Source: Actinomycetota bacterium
GTDB lineage: Bacteria; Actinomycetota; Acidimicrobiia; IMCC26256; PALSA-610
Reading direction: 5' to 3'
Length of the DNA: 35,401 bases
Assembly: GCA_003134555.1 (NCBI GenBank)
Contig: PLBO01000055.1
Coordinates: forward strand, 1,031 to 36,431
Positions 9,008 to 17,335 of this stretch are shown one piece after another (the stretch's first letter is position 1; every line of letters starts with the position of its first letter). The notes under the pieces were generated by a model that made no database searches, was not told the DNA's origin, and saw nothing but the letters and a program-made list of their open reading frames with translations. The position numbers and the translations under genes were made by a program.

Positions 9008-10192
9008 ATGGTCGATCCGGTTCCGCAGCTCGAGGATCTCGTGGTGGAACGGGGCACGCGGGTATTGCTACGCGCCGACTTCAACGTTCCGTTGCACGAC
9101 GGCCGCATCGACGACGACTTGCGCATCACCGCCGCGCTGCCGACGATCGAATACCTCCGGTCGCGTAGCGCCAAGATCGTGTGCTGCTCCCACCTCGGGC
9201 GGCCGCAGGGCAAATTCGATCCGAAGTATTCGCTCGCGCCGGTCGCGAAACGGCTGAGCGAGCTCCTCGGCCGCGAGGTCGACCTGTCACCGGAAGTTGC
9301 CGGGTTCGAGTCGTTGAGCCGGTCGCAGTCGCTCCGACCCGGCGCGGTCATGATGATCGAGAACCTGCGCTTCGACCCGGGCGAGGCCGCGAACGATCCG
9401 GCCTTCGCCGCGAACCTGACCGAGTTGGGCGACGTCTACGTCGACGACGCGTTCGGCGCCGCGCACCGCGCGCACGCGTCGATCGTCGGACCGCCACTCG
9501 TGCTGCCTTCGGCCGCCGGTCGGCTGCTCGCACGCGAGGTCGAGGTGCTCGGCGGATTGCTCGACGCTCCCAAGCGGCCCTTCGTCGCGATTCTCGGCGG
9601 GGTGAAGGTGAGCGACAAGCTCGGTGTCATCGATGCGCTGCTCCGGCGCTGCGACACGCTGCTCATCGGTGGCGCGATGGCGTTCACCTTCGTCGCGGCG
9701 CGCGGCGGAAGTGTCGGCGATTCGCTCGTGCAGGACGACCAGGTCGACCACTGTCGCGAGCTGTTGAAGTCGGGGCGCATCGAGATCCCCACCGACGTCG
9801 TGGCGGCCGCGGAGATGACCGCATCGGCAAGCACCCGGCATGTACGCGCCGACGCGATCCCGGCCGGGCTGAAGGGTCTCGACATCGGGCCCGAAACGGC
9901 GGGTCACTACGCCGACGTGATCGCGGCCGCGGCAACCGTTTTGTGGAACGGCCCCATGGGCGTGTTCGAGCTCGAACCGTTCGCGGCCGGGACCCGAACA
10001 GTCGCCGGCGCGGTCGCCGATTGTCGCGGCTTCACCGTGGTGGGCGGCGGCGACAGCGCGTCGGCCGTCCGCCGATTCGGCCTGGCCGATCGCATAGACC
10101 ACGTGTCCACCGGCGGTGGCGCCACGCTCGAACTGATCGAGCTCGGCGACCTTCCCGGGCTGCAAGCCTTACGCAAGGGGTACCGACCATGA
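9008..10192 (+). CDS. pgk: phosphoglycerate kinase
   Basis: The enzyme transfers the acyl phosphate of 1,3-bisphosphoglycerate to ADP. The protein has 394 residues, the normal bacterial length. Motifs include RADFNVPL near the N-terminus, ENLRFDPGE, the DDAFGAAHRAHAS loop, GGVKVSDKLGVIDALL, the hinge and nucleotide region LWNGPMGVFE, and the C-terminal STGGGATLE loop. The ATG at 9008 lies 25 bases after gap with GAAGAG upstream. Its stop overlaps the tpiA start (ATGA at 10189-10192). Confidence 0.98.
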   Translation: MVDPVPQLEDLVVERGTRVLLRADFNVPLHDGRIDDDLRITAALPTIEYLRSRSAKIVCCSHLGRPQGKFDPKYSLAPVAKRLSELLGREVDLSPEVAGFESLSRSQSLRPGAVMMIENLRFDPGEAANDPAFAANLTELGDVYVDDAFGAAHRAHASIVGPPLVLPSAAGRLLAREVEVLGGLLDAPKRPFVAILGGVKVSDKLGVIDALLRRCDTLLIGGAMAFTFVAARGGSVGDSLVQDDQVDHCRELLKSGRIEIPTDVVAAAEMTASASTRHVRADAIPAGLKGLDIGPETAGHYADVIAAAATVLWNGPMGVFELEPFAAGTRTVAGAVADCRGFTVVGGGDSASAVRRFGLADRIDHVSTGGGATLELIELGDLPGLQALRKGYRP

Positions 10193-10965
10193 GCGATCGC
10201 AAGCCGATGATGGCGGGCAACTGGAAGATGCACCACACGCACCTCGAGGCGATCCAGGTGGTGCAGAAGCTCGGGTTCCGGCTCGAGTCCAAGGACTTCG
10301 ACCGCGTCGACGTCGTCATCTGCCCCGCGTTCACCGCGCTGCGGTCGGTGCAGACGACGATCGACGGCGATCGGCTCGCGATCGGTCTGGGCGCGCAGGA
10401 CTGTCATTGGGAGAAGCAGGGCGCGTTCACGGGAGAGGTGAGCCCGCTGATGCTCGCCAAGCTGAACGTGAAGTACGTCATCGTCGGGCACTCCGAGCGC
10501 CGGGAGATGTTCGGCGAGACCGACGAGATCGTCGCGAAGAAGCTGCGCGCGGTGCTCGGGGCGGGCATGACGCCGATCATCTGTGTGGGTGAGACGCTCG
10601 ACGAACGCGAGCACGGGACGACCGAGGAGAAGGTGAAGGGCCAGATCGAGGCCGCGTTCCAGCGGCTCCCGGCTGAGGAGGCTGCCCGCTGCATCGTCGC
10701 CTACGAGCCGATCTGGGCGATCGGAACCGGCCACAACGCCACGCCCGACGACGCGAACGAGACGATCGGCGTCATCCGCCGGCACGTGCGGGTGGGCCTC
10801 GGCGACGCCCTGGCCGACGGTCTGCGCATCCTCTACGGGGGCAGCGTCAAGCCGGGGAACGTGGCCGCGCTCATGGCGATGCCCGAGATCGACGGCGGCC
10901 TCGTGGGTGGCGCCTCGCTCGACCCGGACGAGTTCGCCCGGGTCGTCCAGTTCGGCGCTCGATAG
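10189..10965 (+). CDS. tpiA: triosephosphate isomerase
   Basis: The enzyme interconverts dihydroxyacetone phosphate and glyceraldehyde-3-phosphate. This is a 258-residue TIM barrel. The catalytic residues are in place: Asn11 and Lys13 in AGNWKMH, His101 in VGHSERR, Glu173 in AYEPIWAIGTG, and the phosphate loop GGSVKPGN near the C-terminus. The start codon overlaps the pgk stop, so translation is coupled. It completes the gap-pgk-tpiA set. Confidence 0.98.
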   Translation: MSDRKPMMAGNWKMHHTHLEAIQVVQKLGFRLESKDFDRVDVVICPAFTALRSVQTTIDGDRLAIGLGAQDCHWEKQGAFTGEVSPLMLAKLNVKYVIVGHSERREMFGETDEIVAKKLRAVLGAGMTPIICVGETLDEREHGTTEEKVKGQIEAAFQRLPAEEAARCIVAYEPIWAIGTGHNATPDDANETIGVIRRHVRVGLGDALADGLRILYGGSVKPGNVAALMAMPEIDGGLVGGASLDPDEFARVVQFGAR

Positions 10966-10979
10966 CGATCGCGTAGACT
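10951..10979 (+). promoter_or_regulatory. possible weak promoter for secG
   Basis: TAGACT at 10974-10979 fits the actinobacterial TANNNT -10 pattern and sits 17 bases after a poor -35 (TTCGGC), inside and just after the tpiA 3' end and 37 bases before secG. It would give secG its own transcript in addition to read-through. Confidence 0.2.
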
Positions 10980-11016
10980 GTCGGGGTTCGAGACCGGTCG
11001 ACGAGGAGACGTCTCG

Positions 11017-11247
11017 GTGTTTTTTAACGCGGTGCTCATCGTCATTCACCTGATCGCTTCGCTCGTGTTGATCGTTTTCATCCTGTTGCACGCCGGTCGC
11101 GGCGGCGGGCTCTCCGACATGTTCGGAGGCGCCGGAGGCGGCGCGATGGCCGGCTCGACGGTGGTGGAGAAGAACCTCGACCGCCTGACCGTGGTCGTTG
11201 CGCTCGTGTTCACGTTCACGAGCATTCTCTTGTCGATGCGTCTCTGA
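11017..11247 (+). CDS. secG: preprotein translocase subunit SecG
   Basis: SecG is the small auxiliary membrane subunit of the SecYEG export channel. The 76-residue protein has two hydrophobic helices (about residues 3-24 and 56-73) separated by the glycine-rich GRGGGLSDMFGG...GGGAM loop that is typical of the family. The GTG start at 11017 is supported by GAGGAG at 11003-11008. It closes the conserved glycolytic cluster, as in many actinobacteria. Confidence 0.93.
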   Translation: MFFNAVLIVIHLIASLVLIVFILLHAGRGGGLSDMFGGAGGGAMAGSTVVEKNLDRLTVVVALVFTFTSILLSMRL

Positions 11248-11353
11248 TCGGCCGCCGCGGGTTTCACGTCGCGTGAGTTTGGATACGGTTTCGACTACGG
11301 CACGCGGTTTCGCGGCCTGCATTCAAGGGGTCGGGTGTCGAATGACGAGACAA

Positions 11354-11370
11354 ACGGGATACTTACCCGT
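11354..11370. promoter_or_regulatory. small inverted repeat upstream of ABC transporter operon
   Basis: ACGGG and CCCGT flank a 7-base AT-rich centre (ATACTTA), 73 bases upstream of the substrate-binding-protein start. It could be an operator overlapping a promoter (GGATAC/TACTTA as -10-like hexamers). No confident -35 is visible. Confidence 0.25.
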
Positions 11371-11442
11371 ATGTTCACGTCGTACGGGGTGTCCACCCCG
11401 TCCCCGCGTTTCAGATCCGGTCGCACGGACCCAGGAGGTCTT

Positions 11443-13131
11443 GTGAAGTACTCGCGCAATGCAGTCGTGCGCACTCTCGCGGTCGTTGCCGCCCTTGGGC
11501 TGGTTCTCGCGGCCTGCGGCTCGAGCAGCAAGAAGGGCACCGGGAGTACGCCAACGACCGTGACCGTCCCGACCGGCGGAACGCTCACGATCGGGGCCGA
11601 GCAAGAGCCCGACTGCTTCGACTGGATCGGCAGCTGTGCCGGCTCGAGTTGGGGTGAGTGGATGGCCGAGGTCAACACGATCCCGTTCGCATTCGTCGCG
11701 GCCGGCGTCGGTCCGAACCTGACGAACACTCCGGGACCAGTCCTCGCCGGCGCGCCGACGGTCGCGACGAGCCCGGTTCAGACCATCACGTACAAGATCA
11801 ACCCGGCCGCGCACTGGTCGGACAACGTCGCGATCACGTGCGACGACTTCGTCTACACCAACGATCAACAGCAGAACAGCAAAGACATCTACGACCGGAC
11901 CGGCTATGTCGACATCGCATCCGTGACGTGTCCGGACCCGAAGACCGCGGTCGTCAAGTACAAGCCGGGCAAGACGTTCGCGAGCTACCAGCAGCTCTTC
12001 TCGGGCACCGTTGGCATCTTGCCGTCACACATCTTGAAGGGCAAAGACCGAACCGCTGCCATGAAGGACGGCTACACCTGGTCGGGCGGACCGTGGGTGG
12101 CCAAGTGGACCAAGGGCGACTCGATCACGCTGACGCCAAACGCCAACTACTGGGGCACGAAGCCGAAGCTCGCCAAGGTGGTCTTCAAGGTTCTCGCCGA
12201 CACATCGGCGGAGTTCCAGGCGTTCAAGTCGGGTCAGGTGCAGATGATCTACCCGCAACCGCAGATCGACGTGGTCGACGCAATCGGCCAGGGTCTGCCC
12301 AGCTCGAAGACCGTGTACAACTCGAAGACGGCGTCGGTCGAGGCGCTCTGGATCAACAACCAGAGACCGCCCTTTGACACGGTCGCGGTTCGCCAGGCGC
12401 TTGCTTACGCCATCGACCGCGATGCCATCGTGAACCGTCTCTTCGGCAAGCTCGGTGTCACGAAGGCCGTGAACTCGCTGAACCCCTACGTCGTCGCGGA
12501 TTACAGCAACCCCGACGCGTGGTCGAAGTACAAGCTCGACCTCAACCAGGTCAGCACCCTCATGACGGGTGCCGGTTGGGCGAAGGGCTCGGACGGTATT
12601 TGGGCCAAGGGCGGACAGAAGGCCGCGTTCACGATCAACAGCACGACGAACAACAAGCGCCGCGAGCTGACCGAGACGGTGATCCAGCAACAGCTGAAGG
12701 CGGCCGGGTTCGACATGAAGATCTCGAACCAAAAGTCCGGCGACCTGTTCGGCAAGACCCTTCCGCAGGGCAATTACCAGCTGGCGTTGTTCGCCAACAA
12801 CCTCACCACACTGGCGCCGGGGGAGTGCAACATCTTCTGCTCGGTGAACATCCCGACGGCGGCCAATGGCAACTCGGGCAACAACTGGTATCGGGTGAAC
12901 GTCCCCGAGCTCGACCCTCTGTTGCAGTCGGTCGACTCGAGCCTCAACGACCAGACCCGAAAGGACGACGCCAAGAAGGCCGACGACATTCTTGCGACCA
13001 ACCAGGTCACCCTGCCGCTCGACCCGCTTCCGGATATCTTGATCTGGAGCAACTCGGTCGTCGGGCCGATCGGCGACAACTCGATCATGGGGCCGTTCTG
13101 GAACATCGCAGAGTGGGGAGTCACCGGCTAG
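11443..13131 (+). CDS. peptide-type ABC transporter substrate-binding lipoprotein (SBP family 5)
   Basis: This is the extracytoplasmic receptor of a dipeptide/oligopeptide/nickel class importer. The signal peptide is of lipoprotein type: basic start, hydrophobic core, lipobox LAAC with the lipidated cysteine at residue 25, then a Ser/Gly/Thr-rich tether. The mature part of the 562-residue protein has the family 5 layout (GGTLTIGAEQEPDCFD at the start, VKYKPGKTFASYQQLFSG, and AVRQALAYAIDRDAIVNRLFG in the middle). The GTG at 11443 is preceded by AGGAGG at 11433-11438. It is the first gene of a five-gene operon with two permeases and two ATPases. Cargo is unknown; peptides are most likely from the family. 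Confidence 0.93.
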   Translation: MKYSRNAVVRTLAVVAALGLVLAACGSSSKKGTGSTPTTVTVPTGGTLTIGAEQEPDCFDWIGSCAGSSWGEWMAEVNTIPFAFVAAGVGPNLTNTPGPVLAGAPTVATSPVQTITYKINPAAHWSDNVAITCDDFVYTNDQQQNSKDIYDRTGYVDIASVTCPDPKTAVVKYKPGKTFASYQQLFSGTVGILPSHILKGKDRTAAMKDGYTWSGGPWVAKWTKGDSITLTPNANYWGTKPKLAKVVFKVLADTSAEFQAFKSGQVQMIYPQPQIDVVDAIGQGLPSSKTVYNSKTASVEALWINNQRPPFDTVAVRQALAYAIDRDAIVNRLFGKLGVTKAVNSLNPYVVADYSNPDAWSKYKLDLNQVSTLMTGAGWAKGSDGIWAKGGQKAAFTINSTTNNKRRELTETVIQQQLKAAGFDMKISNQKSGDLFGKTLPQGNYQLALFANNLTTLAPGECNIFCSVNIPTAANGNSGNNWYRVNVPELDPLLQSVDSSLNDQTRKDDAKKADDILATNQVTLPLDPLPDILIWSNSVVGPIGDNSIMGPFWNIAEWGVTG

Positions 13132-13156
13132 GTCTCGAAATCGTGGCGAGTTCGTT

Positions 13157-13193
13157 GCGGAGGGTCCCGGTCGCTACCGACCAGGCCCTCCGC
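13157..13193 (+). terminator. intercistronic stem-loop between binding protein and permease
   Basis: GCGGAGGG (13157-13164) pairs perfectly with CCCTCCGC (13186-13193), and an inner GGTCG/CGACC stem (13169-13173 with 13178-13182) closes a 4-base loop. No T-run follows. It sits in the 100-bp gap after the binding-protein stop. Such structures usually act as a partial terminator or protect the upstream mRNA, so that the binding protein is made in excess of the permeases. Confidence 0.6.
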
Positions 13194-13231
13194 TTCGCTC
13201 GTCGCAGCTGTCCGACGATGGGGACGTCGCA

Positions 13232-14203
13232 GTGCTGACGTACATCATGCGCCGAATCGTGTATTCGGTCCCGGTGCTCGTCATCGCGTCCTTCTTCGTC
13301 TTTTGGGGCATCCGCACCACCTACGATCCGACCGCCAAGTTCCGCGCGTCCCGGGATTCGGCTCGGATCATCGCCGCGAAGCGCAAGGAGCTCGGCCTCG
13401 ACAAGACGATCATCGCCCAGTGGTGGACGTGGTTCACCCACTTCCTCCAGGGCAACCTCGGTGTGAGCGACCGCACCAACGATCGCGTCTGGGGAATGCT
13501 TACCCACGCGATGTGGCCCAGTTTGCAGCTCATGTTCTGGGGGACGATGTTCGCGCTCGTGATCGCGATCGCCGTGGGCGTGTACTCGGCGGTGAAGCAG
13601 TACTCGATCGGCGATTACGCGTTCACCGGTATCTCCTACATCGGGATCGCGATGCCGACTTTCCTTTTCGGGCTCCTCGCAATCTCCTTGCTCGTGACGC
13701 TACCGGTAACGAAGTTTCACCTGACTCATCCTTATTTGTACTCCGTCGGACTGCATTCCAGCGGGAAGTCGGGTTTCAACATCGACTACCTGCGGCACCT
13801 CGTACTGCCGGTGCTGACTTTGACGGTTCAGAGCGTCGCAGTCTGGAGTCGATTCCAACGGGCGTCGATGCTCGACGTTCTCCATGCCGACTACGTACGC
13901 ACCGCCCGGGCCAAAGGCGTGCCTCGGCGCAAGGTGATCTTCCGGCATGCATTTCGCAACGCGTTGATCCCGCTCGTGACGGTCGTGGCGCTCGATTCGG
14001 CGTTCCTCATCGGCGGCCTGGTGATCACCGAGCAAATCTTCTCGATCTCCGGAATGGGCCAACTGTTCCTCTTTTCCCTGACCGGCGGTGACGCGCCCGT
14101 CCTGCTCGGTTGGTTCCTGGTCGTCGCAGTCTTCGTAATCGTCTTCAACCTGTTGGCCGATCTGATGTACGGCGTCCTCGACCCAAGAATCCGGATCTCA
14201 TGA
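13232..14203 (+). CDS. ABC transporter permease, DppB/OppB type
   Basis: Inner-membrane permease of the peptide-type importer, 323 residues. The N-terminus (MLTYIMRRIVYSVPVLVIASFFVF) is the characteristic first helix of DppB-like proteins, and the EAA-like loop reads DYVRTARAKGVPRRKVIFRHAFRNAL, where the ATPase docks. About six hydrophobic segments can be seen. The GTG at 13232 is preferred over the ATG at 13247 because the family begins with ML-Y-RR. The stop overlaps the next start (ATGA at 14200). Confidence 0.95.
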   Translation: MLTYIMRRIVYSVPVLVIASFFVFWGIRTTYDPTAKFRASRDSARIIAAKRKELGLDKTIIAQWWTWFTHFLQGNLGVSDRTNDRVWGMLTHAMWPSLQLMFWGTMFALVIAIAVGVYSAVKQYSIGDYAFTGISYIGIAMPTFLFGLLAISLLVTLPVTKFHLTHPYLYSVGLHSSGKSGFNIDYLRHLVLPVLTLTVQSVAVWSRFQRASMLDVLHADYVRTARAKGVPRRKVIFRHAFRNALIPLVTVVALDSAFLIGGLVITEQIFSISGMGQLFLFSLTGGDAPVLLGWFLVVAVFVIVFNLLADLMYGVLDPRIRIS

Positions 14204-15126
14204 CCACCTCGTCACCGGAGACGATGGCCGCGGCCGAGCTCGCGCTCCCGCCGGGCGCCGAGCCGGTCGCGCGCTCGAACTGGCAATTGTTCCGCCGGCG
14301 TTTTTTCCGCCACAAGCTCGCGGTGCTCTCGATCATCGTTCTGTTCTTCCTGATTCTGGTGTGTTTCGGAGCGTCGTGGCTGGCGCCGTTTCCGAAGAAC
14401 CAGACGAACCTGCTCATCACGCCGGGTGGGCCGAGCGCAAAACATTGGTTCGGAACGAACGAAGTCGGCCAAGACCTCCTCACCCAGGTCATGTACGGCG
14501 GTCAGATCTCGTTGAAGATCGGTCTCGCGGTCGCGTTCTTCTCTACTGTCGTCGGTGTAGTCGTCGGCGCGATGGCGGGTTTCTATGGAGGTTGGATCGA
14601 CCAGGGCCTGAGTCGAGGCACCGACCTCTTCCTGATCGTGCCCGAGTTGGCGATTCTCGGCGTGGCGATTCAGCGACTCGGCCGCTCGGACAACTCGTTC
14701 ATCATCGTCCTTGCGGCTCTCGGATGGATGTACGTCGCCCGGGTCGTGCGCGGCCAGGTCCTCTCGATCAAGCAGAAGGAGTTCGTCGAGGCGGCGCGCG
14801 CATCCGGCGCCTCGGGCACGCGTATCGTCGTTCGACACATCCTGCCGAACTGCATCGGGCCCATCATGGTGAACGCGACGCTCGCGATCGCCGCCGCCGT
14901 CATCGCCGAATCGACGCTGACCTACCTCGGCCTCGGGCTGCAACCGCCGGCGACGTCATGGGGCATCTTGTTGAACCAAGCCGAGAGCGCGGTGACGGAG
15001 ACGAGCAAGTTCTATCTCGTCTTCTTTCCCGGGGCGTTCCTGGTCCTCACCGTGTTAGCGGTCAACTTCCTCGGTGACGGACTGCGCGACGCGTTCGACC
15101 CCCAGTCCGAACACGGATCCAAGTGA
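14200..15126 (+). CDS. ABC transporter permease, DppC/OppC type
   Basis: Second permease of the importer, 308 residues. It has the N-terminal cytoplasmic segment with the OppC_N pattern (NWQLFRRRFFRHKLAVLS) leading into the first helix, the HWFGTNEVGQDLLTQVMYGG block typical of DppC, and the EAA loop FVEAARASGASGTRIVVRHILPN. The ATG at 14200 overlaps the upstream permease stop, and its own stop overlaps the GTG of the first ATPase gene. Confidence 0.95.
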   Translation: MTTSSPETMAAAELALPPGAEPVARSNWQLFRRRFFRHKLAVLSIIVLFFLILVCFGASWLAPFPKNQTNLLITPGGPSAKHWFGTNEVGQDLLTQVMYGGQISLKIGLAVAFFSTVVGVVVGAMAGFYGGWIDQGLSRGTDLFLIVPELAILGVAIQRLGRSDNSFIIVLAALGWMYVARVVRGQVLSIKQKEFVEAARASGASGTRIVVRHILPNCIGPIMVNATLAIAAAVIAESTLTYLGLGLQPPATSWGILLNQAESAVTETSKFYLVFFPGAFLVLTVLAVNFLGDGLRDAFDPQSEHGSK

Positions 15127-16205
15127 CCCAGATCGACCCCACGGGGGATCCTGAGACCAATCGCATCTTGGAACCGCCGTTTGTGCCGGCAGTCGCACCG
15201 AGCGACGCGCCGCCGGTGTTGTCGGTACGCGGTCTGTCAGTGGAGTTTCCGACTGACGACGGCGTCGTGCGCGCCGTCGACGACCTCAGTTTCGACGTCT
15301 TCCCCAACGAGACGCTCGGCATCGTCGGCGAATCGGGTTCGGGAAAGAGCGTGACTTCACTCGCGATCCTCGGATTGTTGCCCAAGCAAGCGCGAGTGCG
15401 CGGCGAGGTCCGGTTTCGCGGCGACAACATCCTTGGCGCCAAGGAGAACACGCTGCGCGAGCTGCGTGGGGATCGCATCGCGATGATCTTCCAGGACGCG
15501 CTTGCCGCCCTCAATCCGGTGTTCACCGTCGGCAACCAGATCGCGGAATCGATCGCGGTGCATCACGATCTTCCCAAGCGCGAGCTCGAGGCGCGGGTTG
15601 TAGAACTGCTCGACATGGTCGGGATCTCGCAACCCGCTCAGCGGGCCAAGCAATATCCACACGAGTTTTCGGGAGGGATGCGCCAACGCGCCATGATCGC
15701 GATGTCGATCGCGAACGATCCCGATGTGCTCATCGCCGACGAGCCGACGACCGCGCTCGACGTCACCATCCAGGCTCAGGTGCTCGACGTGCTCGAGCGG
15801 ATCCAGACGCGCACGCGCTCTGCCATCATGCTCATCACGCACGACCTCGGCGTGGTCGCCGGCGTCGCGGCTCGGGTCATCGTCATGTACGCCGGTCGCC
15901 AGGCCGAGCTCGGGACGGTCGACGAGATCTTCTACGAGCCGAAGCATCCGTATACGCGCGGGCTGCTGGCGTCGTTGCCGCGTGTCGACCGCCGAGTGGT
16001 GAACGAGCGGTTGCATCGGATCGAGGGACAACCGCCGTCGCTGATCTTCGTTCCGTCGGGCTGCGCGTTCCATCCGAGGTGTCCGTACGCCGATCTCCAA
16101 GGCTTGTGCGTGTCGGAACGTCCACCTTCGGTCGAGCTCAGTGTCGGTCACTGTTCCGATTGCCATTTCGCGGCGACTCTCGACGAACGGCCGGTTCGAC
16201 CATGA
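15123..16205 (+). CDS. ABC transporter ATP-binding protein, DppD/OppD type
   Basis: ATPase subunit of the importer, 360 residues. Walker A is GESGSGKS at residues 69-76, followed by the Q-loop ([10 protein letters not shown]), the signature FSGGMRQR, Walker B ([12 protein letters not shown]) and the H-loop THDLGVVA. The C-terminal oligopeptide/dipeptide extension has its cysteine-containing motif ([11 protein letters not shown]). An N-terminal tail of about 30 residues precedes the ABC domain. The GTG start at 15123 overlaps the upstream stop (GTGA). Confidence 0.96.
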   Translation: MTQIDPTGDPETNRILEPPFVPAVAPSDAPPVLSVRGLSVEFPTDDGVVRAVDDLSFDVFPNETLGIVGESGSGKSVTSLAILGLLPKQARVRGEVRFRGDNILGAKENTLRELRGDRIAMIFQDALAALNPVFTVGNQIAESIAVHHDLPKRELEARVVELLDMVGISQPAQRAKQYPHEFSGGMRQRAMIAMSIANDPDVLIADEPTTALDVTIQAQVLDVLERIQTRTRSAIMLITHDLGVVAGVAARVIVMYAGRQAELGTVDEIFYEPKHPYTRGLLASLPRVDRRVVNERLHRIEGQPPSLIFVPSGCAFHPRCPYADLQGLCVSERPPSVELSVGHCSDCHFAATLDERPVRP

Positions 16206-17218
16206 GTGCCGACGCGCCCGTCCTCGACGTGCGGGACCTGGTGAAGGAGTTCCCGATCCGGTCGGGTTTGTTCGGCCGCACGACCGCCACCGTCAAAGCG
16301 GTATCTGGGGTGACTTTCTCGGTGCTCCCGGGTAGAACGCTCGGATTGGTGGGAGAGTCGGGCTGTGGCAAGACGACGACCGGTCGACTGATTCTCAGAC
16401 TTCTCGTTGCGACGTCAGGCTCCGTCGAGTTCCGCGGCGAGAACGTGTTCTCGATGAATCGCTCGGAACTCAGGGAGCTACGACGCAAGATGCAGATCGT
16501 GTTCCAAGATCCGTACGCGTCGTTGAATCCGCGGATGACCGTTGGTTCGATAGTCGGTGAGCCGATGCACATTCACGGGCTCAATCGCGGCAAGGAGATC
16601 GCGAAGGTCAAAGATCTCATGCAGATCGTGGGACTCAACCCCGAGCACGTGAACCGGTTCCCACACGAGTTCTCGGGCGGTCAGCGCCAGCGCATCGGAA
16701 TCGCCCGGGCGCTTTCAGTGGACCCGGAGTTGTTGGTGTTGGACGAGCCGGTCTCCGCGCTCGACGTGTCGATCCAGGCCGGTGTCGTGAACCTGCTCGA
16801 GGATCTGCAGGACGAGCTCGGACTCGCTTACCTTTTCATCGCGCACGACCTCTCCGTCGTTCGCCACATCTGCGACGACGTCGCCGTCATGTATCTCGGC
16901 AAGATTGTCGAGATCGGCGAGGCCGACAACGTGTACGAACGGCCGCAGCATCCGTACACGCAGGCGTTACTTTCGGCGGTACCGATTCCTGATCCGCGGC
17001 GGGAGCGGGCGCGTACGCGCATCATCCTCGAGGGCGACGTGCCGAGTCCTGTGCGTCCGCCTTCCGGATGCCGGTTTCGAACGCGATGCTGGAAGGCTCA
17101 GCCGGTATGCGCGGAACAGGAGCCGCTGCTCGAGGTCCGCAGCGCCCAACACCCAGCCGCGTGTCACTTCGCGGGCGACGCGCCGGTAGGGCTCGGCACC
17201 ACTCCCGCAGTGGGGTAG
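16202..17218 (+). CDS. ABC transporter ATP-binding protein, DppF/OppF type
   Basis: Second ATPase of the importer, 338 residues, which forms a heterodimer with the preceding one. Walker A is GESGCGKT at residues 51-58; then follow [14 protein letters not shown], the signature [12 protein letters not shown], Walker B ([12 protein letters not shown]), the H-loop AHDLSVV and the C-terminal CRFRTRC motif of the Opp/Dpp extension. The ATG overlaps the previous stop. It is the last gene of the operon, and the tRNA-Leu gene starts 33 bases downstream. Confidence 0.96.
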   Translation: MSADAPVLDVRDLVKEFPIRSGLFGRTTATVKAVSGVTFSVLPGRTLGLVGESGCGKTTTGRLILRLLVATSGSVEFRGENVFSMNRSELRELRRKMQIVFQDPYASLNPRMTVGSIVGEPMHIHGLNRGKEIAKVKDLMQIVGLNPEHVNRFPHEFSGGQRQRIGIARALSVDPELLVLDEPVSALDVSIQAGVVNLLEDLQDELGLAYLFIAHDLSVVRHICDDVAVMYLGKIVEIGEADNVYERPQHPYTQALLSAVPIPDPRRERARTRIILEGDVPSPVRPPSGCRFRTRCWKAQPVCAEQEPLLEVRSAQHPAACHFAGDAPVGLGTTPAVG

Positions 17219-17222
17219 TCGC

Positions 17223-17228
17223 TACAAT
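17223..17228 (+). promoter_or_regulatory. -10 box of the tRNA-Leu promoter
   Basis: TACAAT matches the -10 consensus at five of six positions and would start transcription about 17 bases before the mature tRNA 5' end. The -35 region is within the end of the ATPase gene and is not recognisable. Confidence 0.45.
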
Positions 17229-17251
17229 CTCATCCGCCCTACGGGGTATAC

Positions 17252-17335
17252 GTCGGAGTGGCGGAATAGGCAGACGCGCTAGGTTGAGGGCCTAGTGCCC
17301 GCAAGGGCGTGGGGGTTCAAGTCCCCCCTCCGACA
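17252..17335 (+). tRNA. tRNA-Leu, anticodon GAG
   Basis: An 84-base gene folds as a tRNA with a long variable arm. The acceptor stem is GTCGGAG paired with CTCCGAC (17328-17334), followed by discriminator A and no encoded CCA. The anticodon stem is CTAGG/CCTAG with loop TTGAGGG, giving anticodon GAG at 17286-17288. The variable arm is TGCCCGCAAGGGCGT, which is expected for a leucine tRNA. The T arm is GGGGG-TTCAAGT-CCCCC. It reads CUC/CUU codons. Its 3' end is the probable integration site of the following mobile element. Confidence 0.95.
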
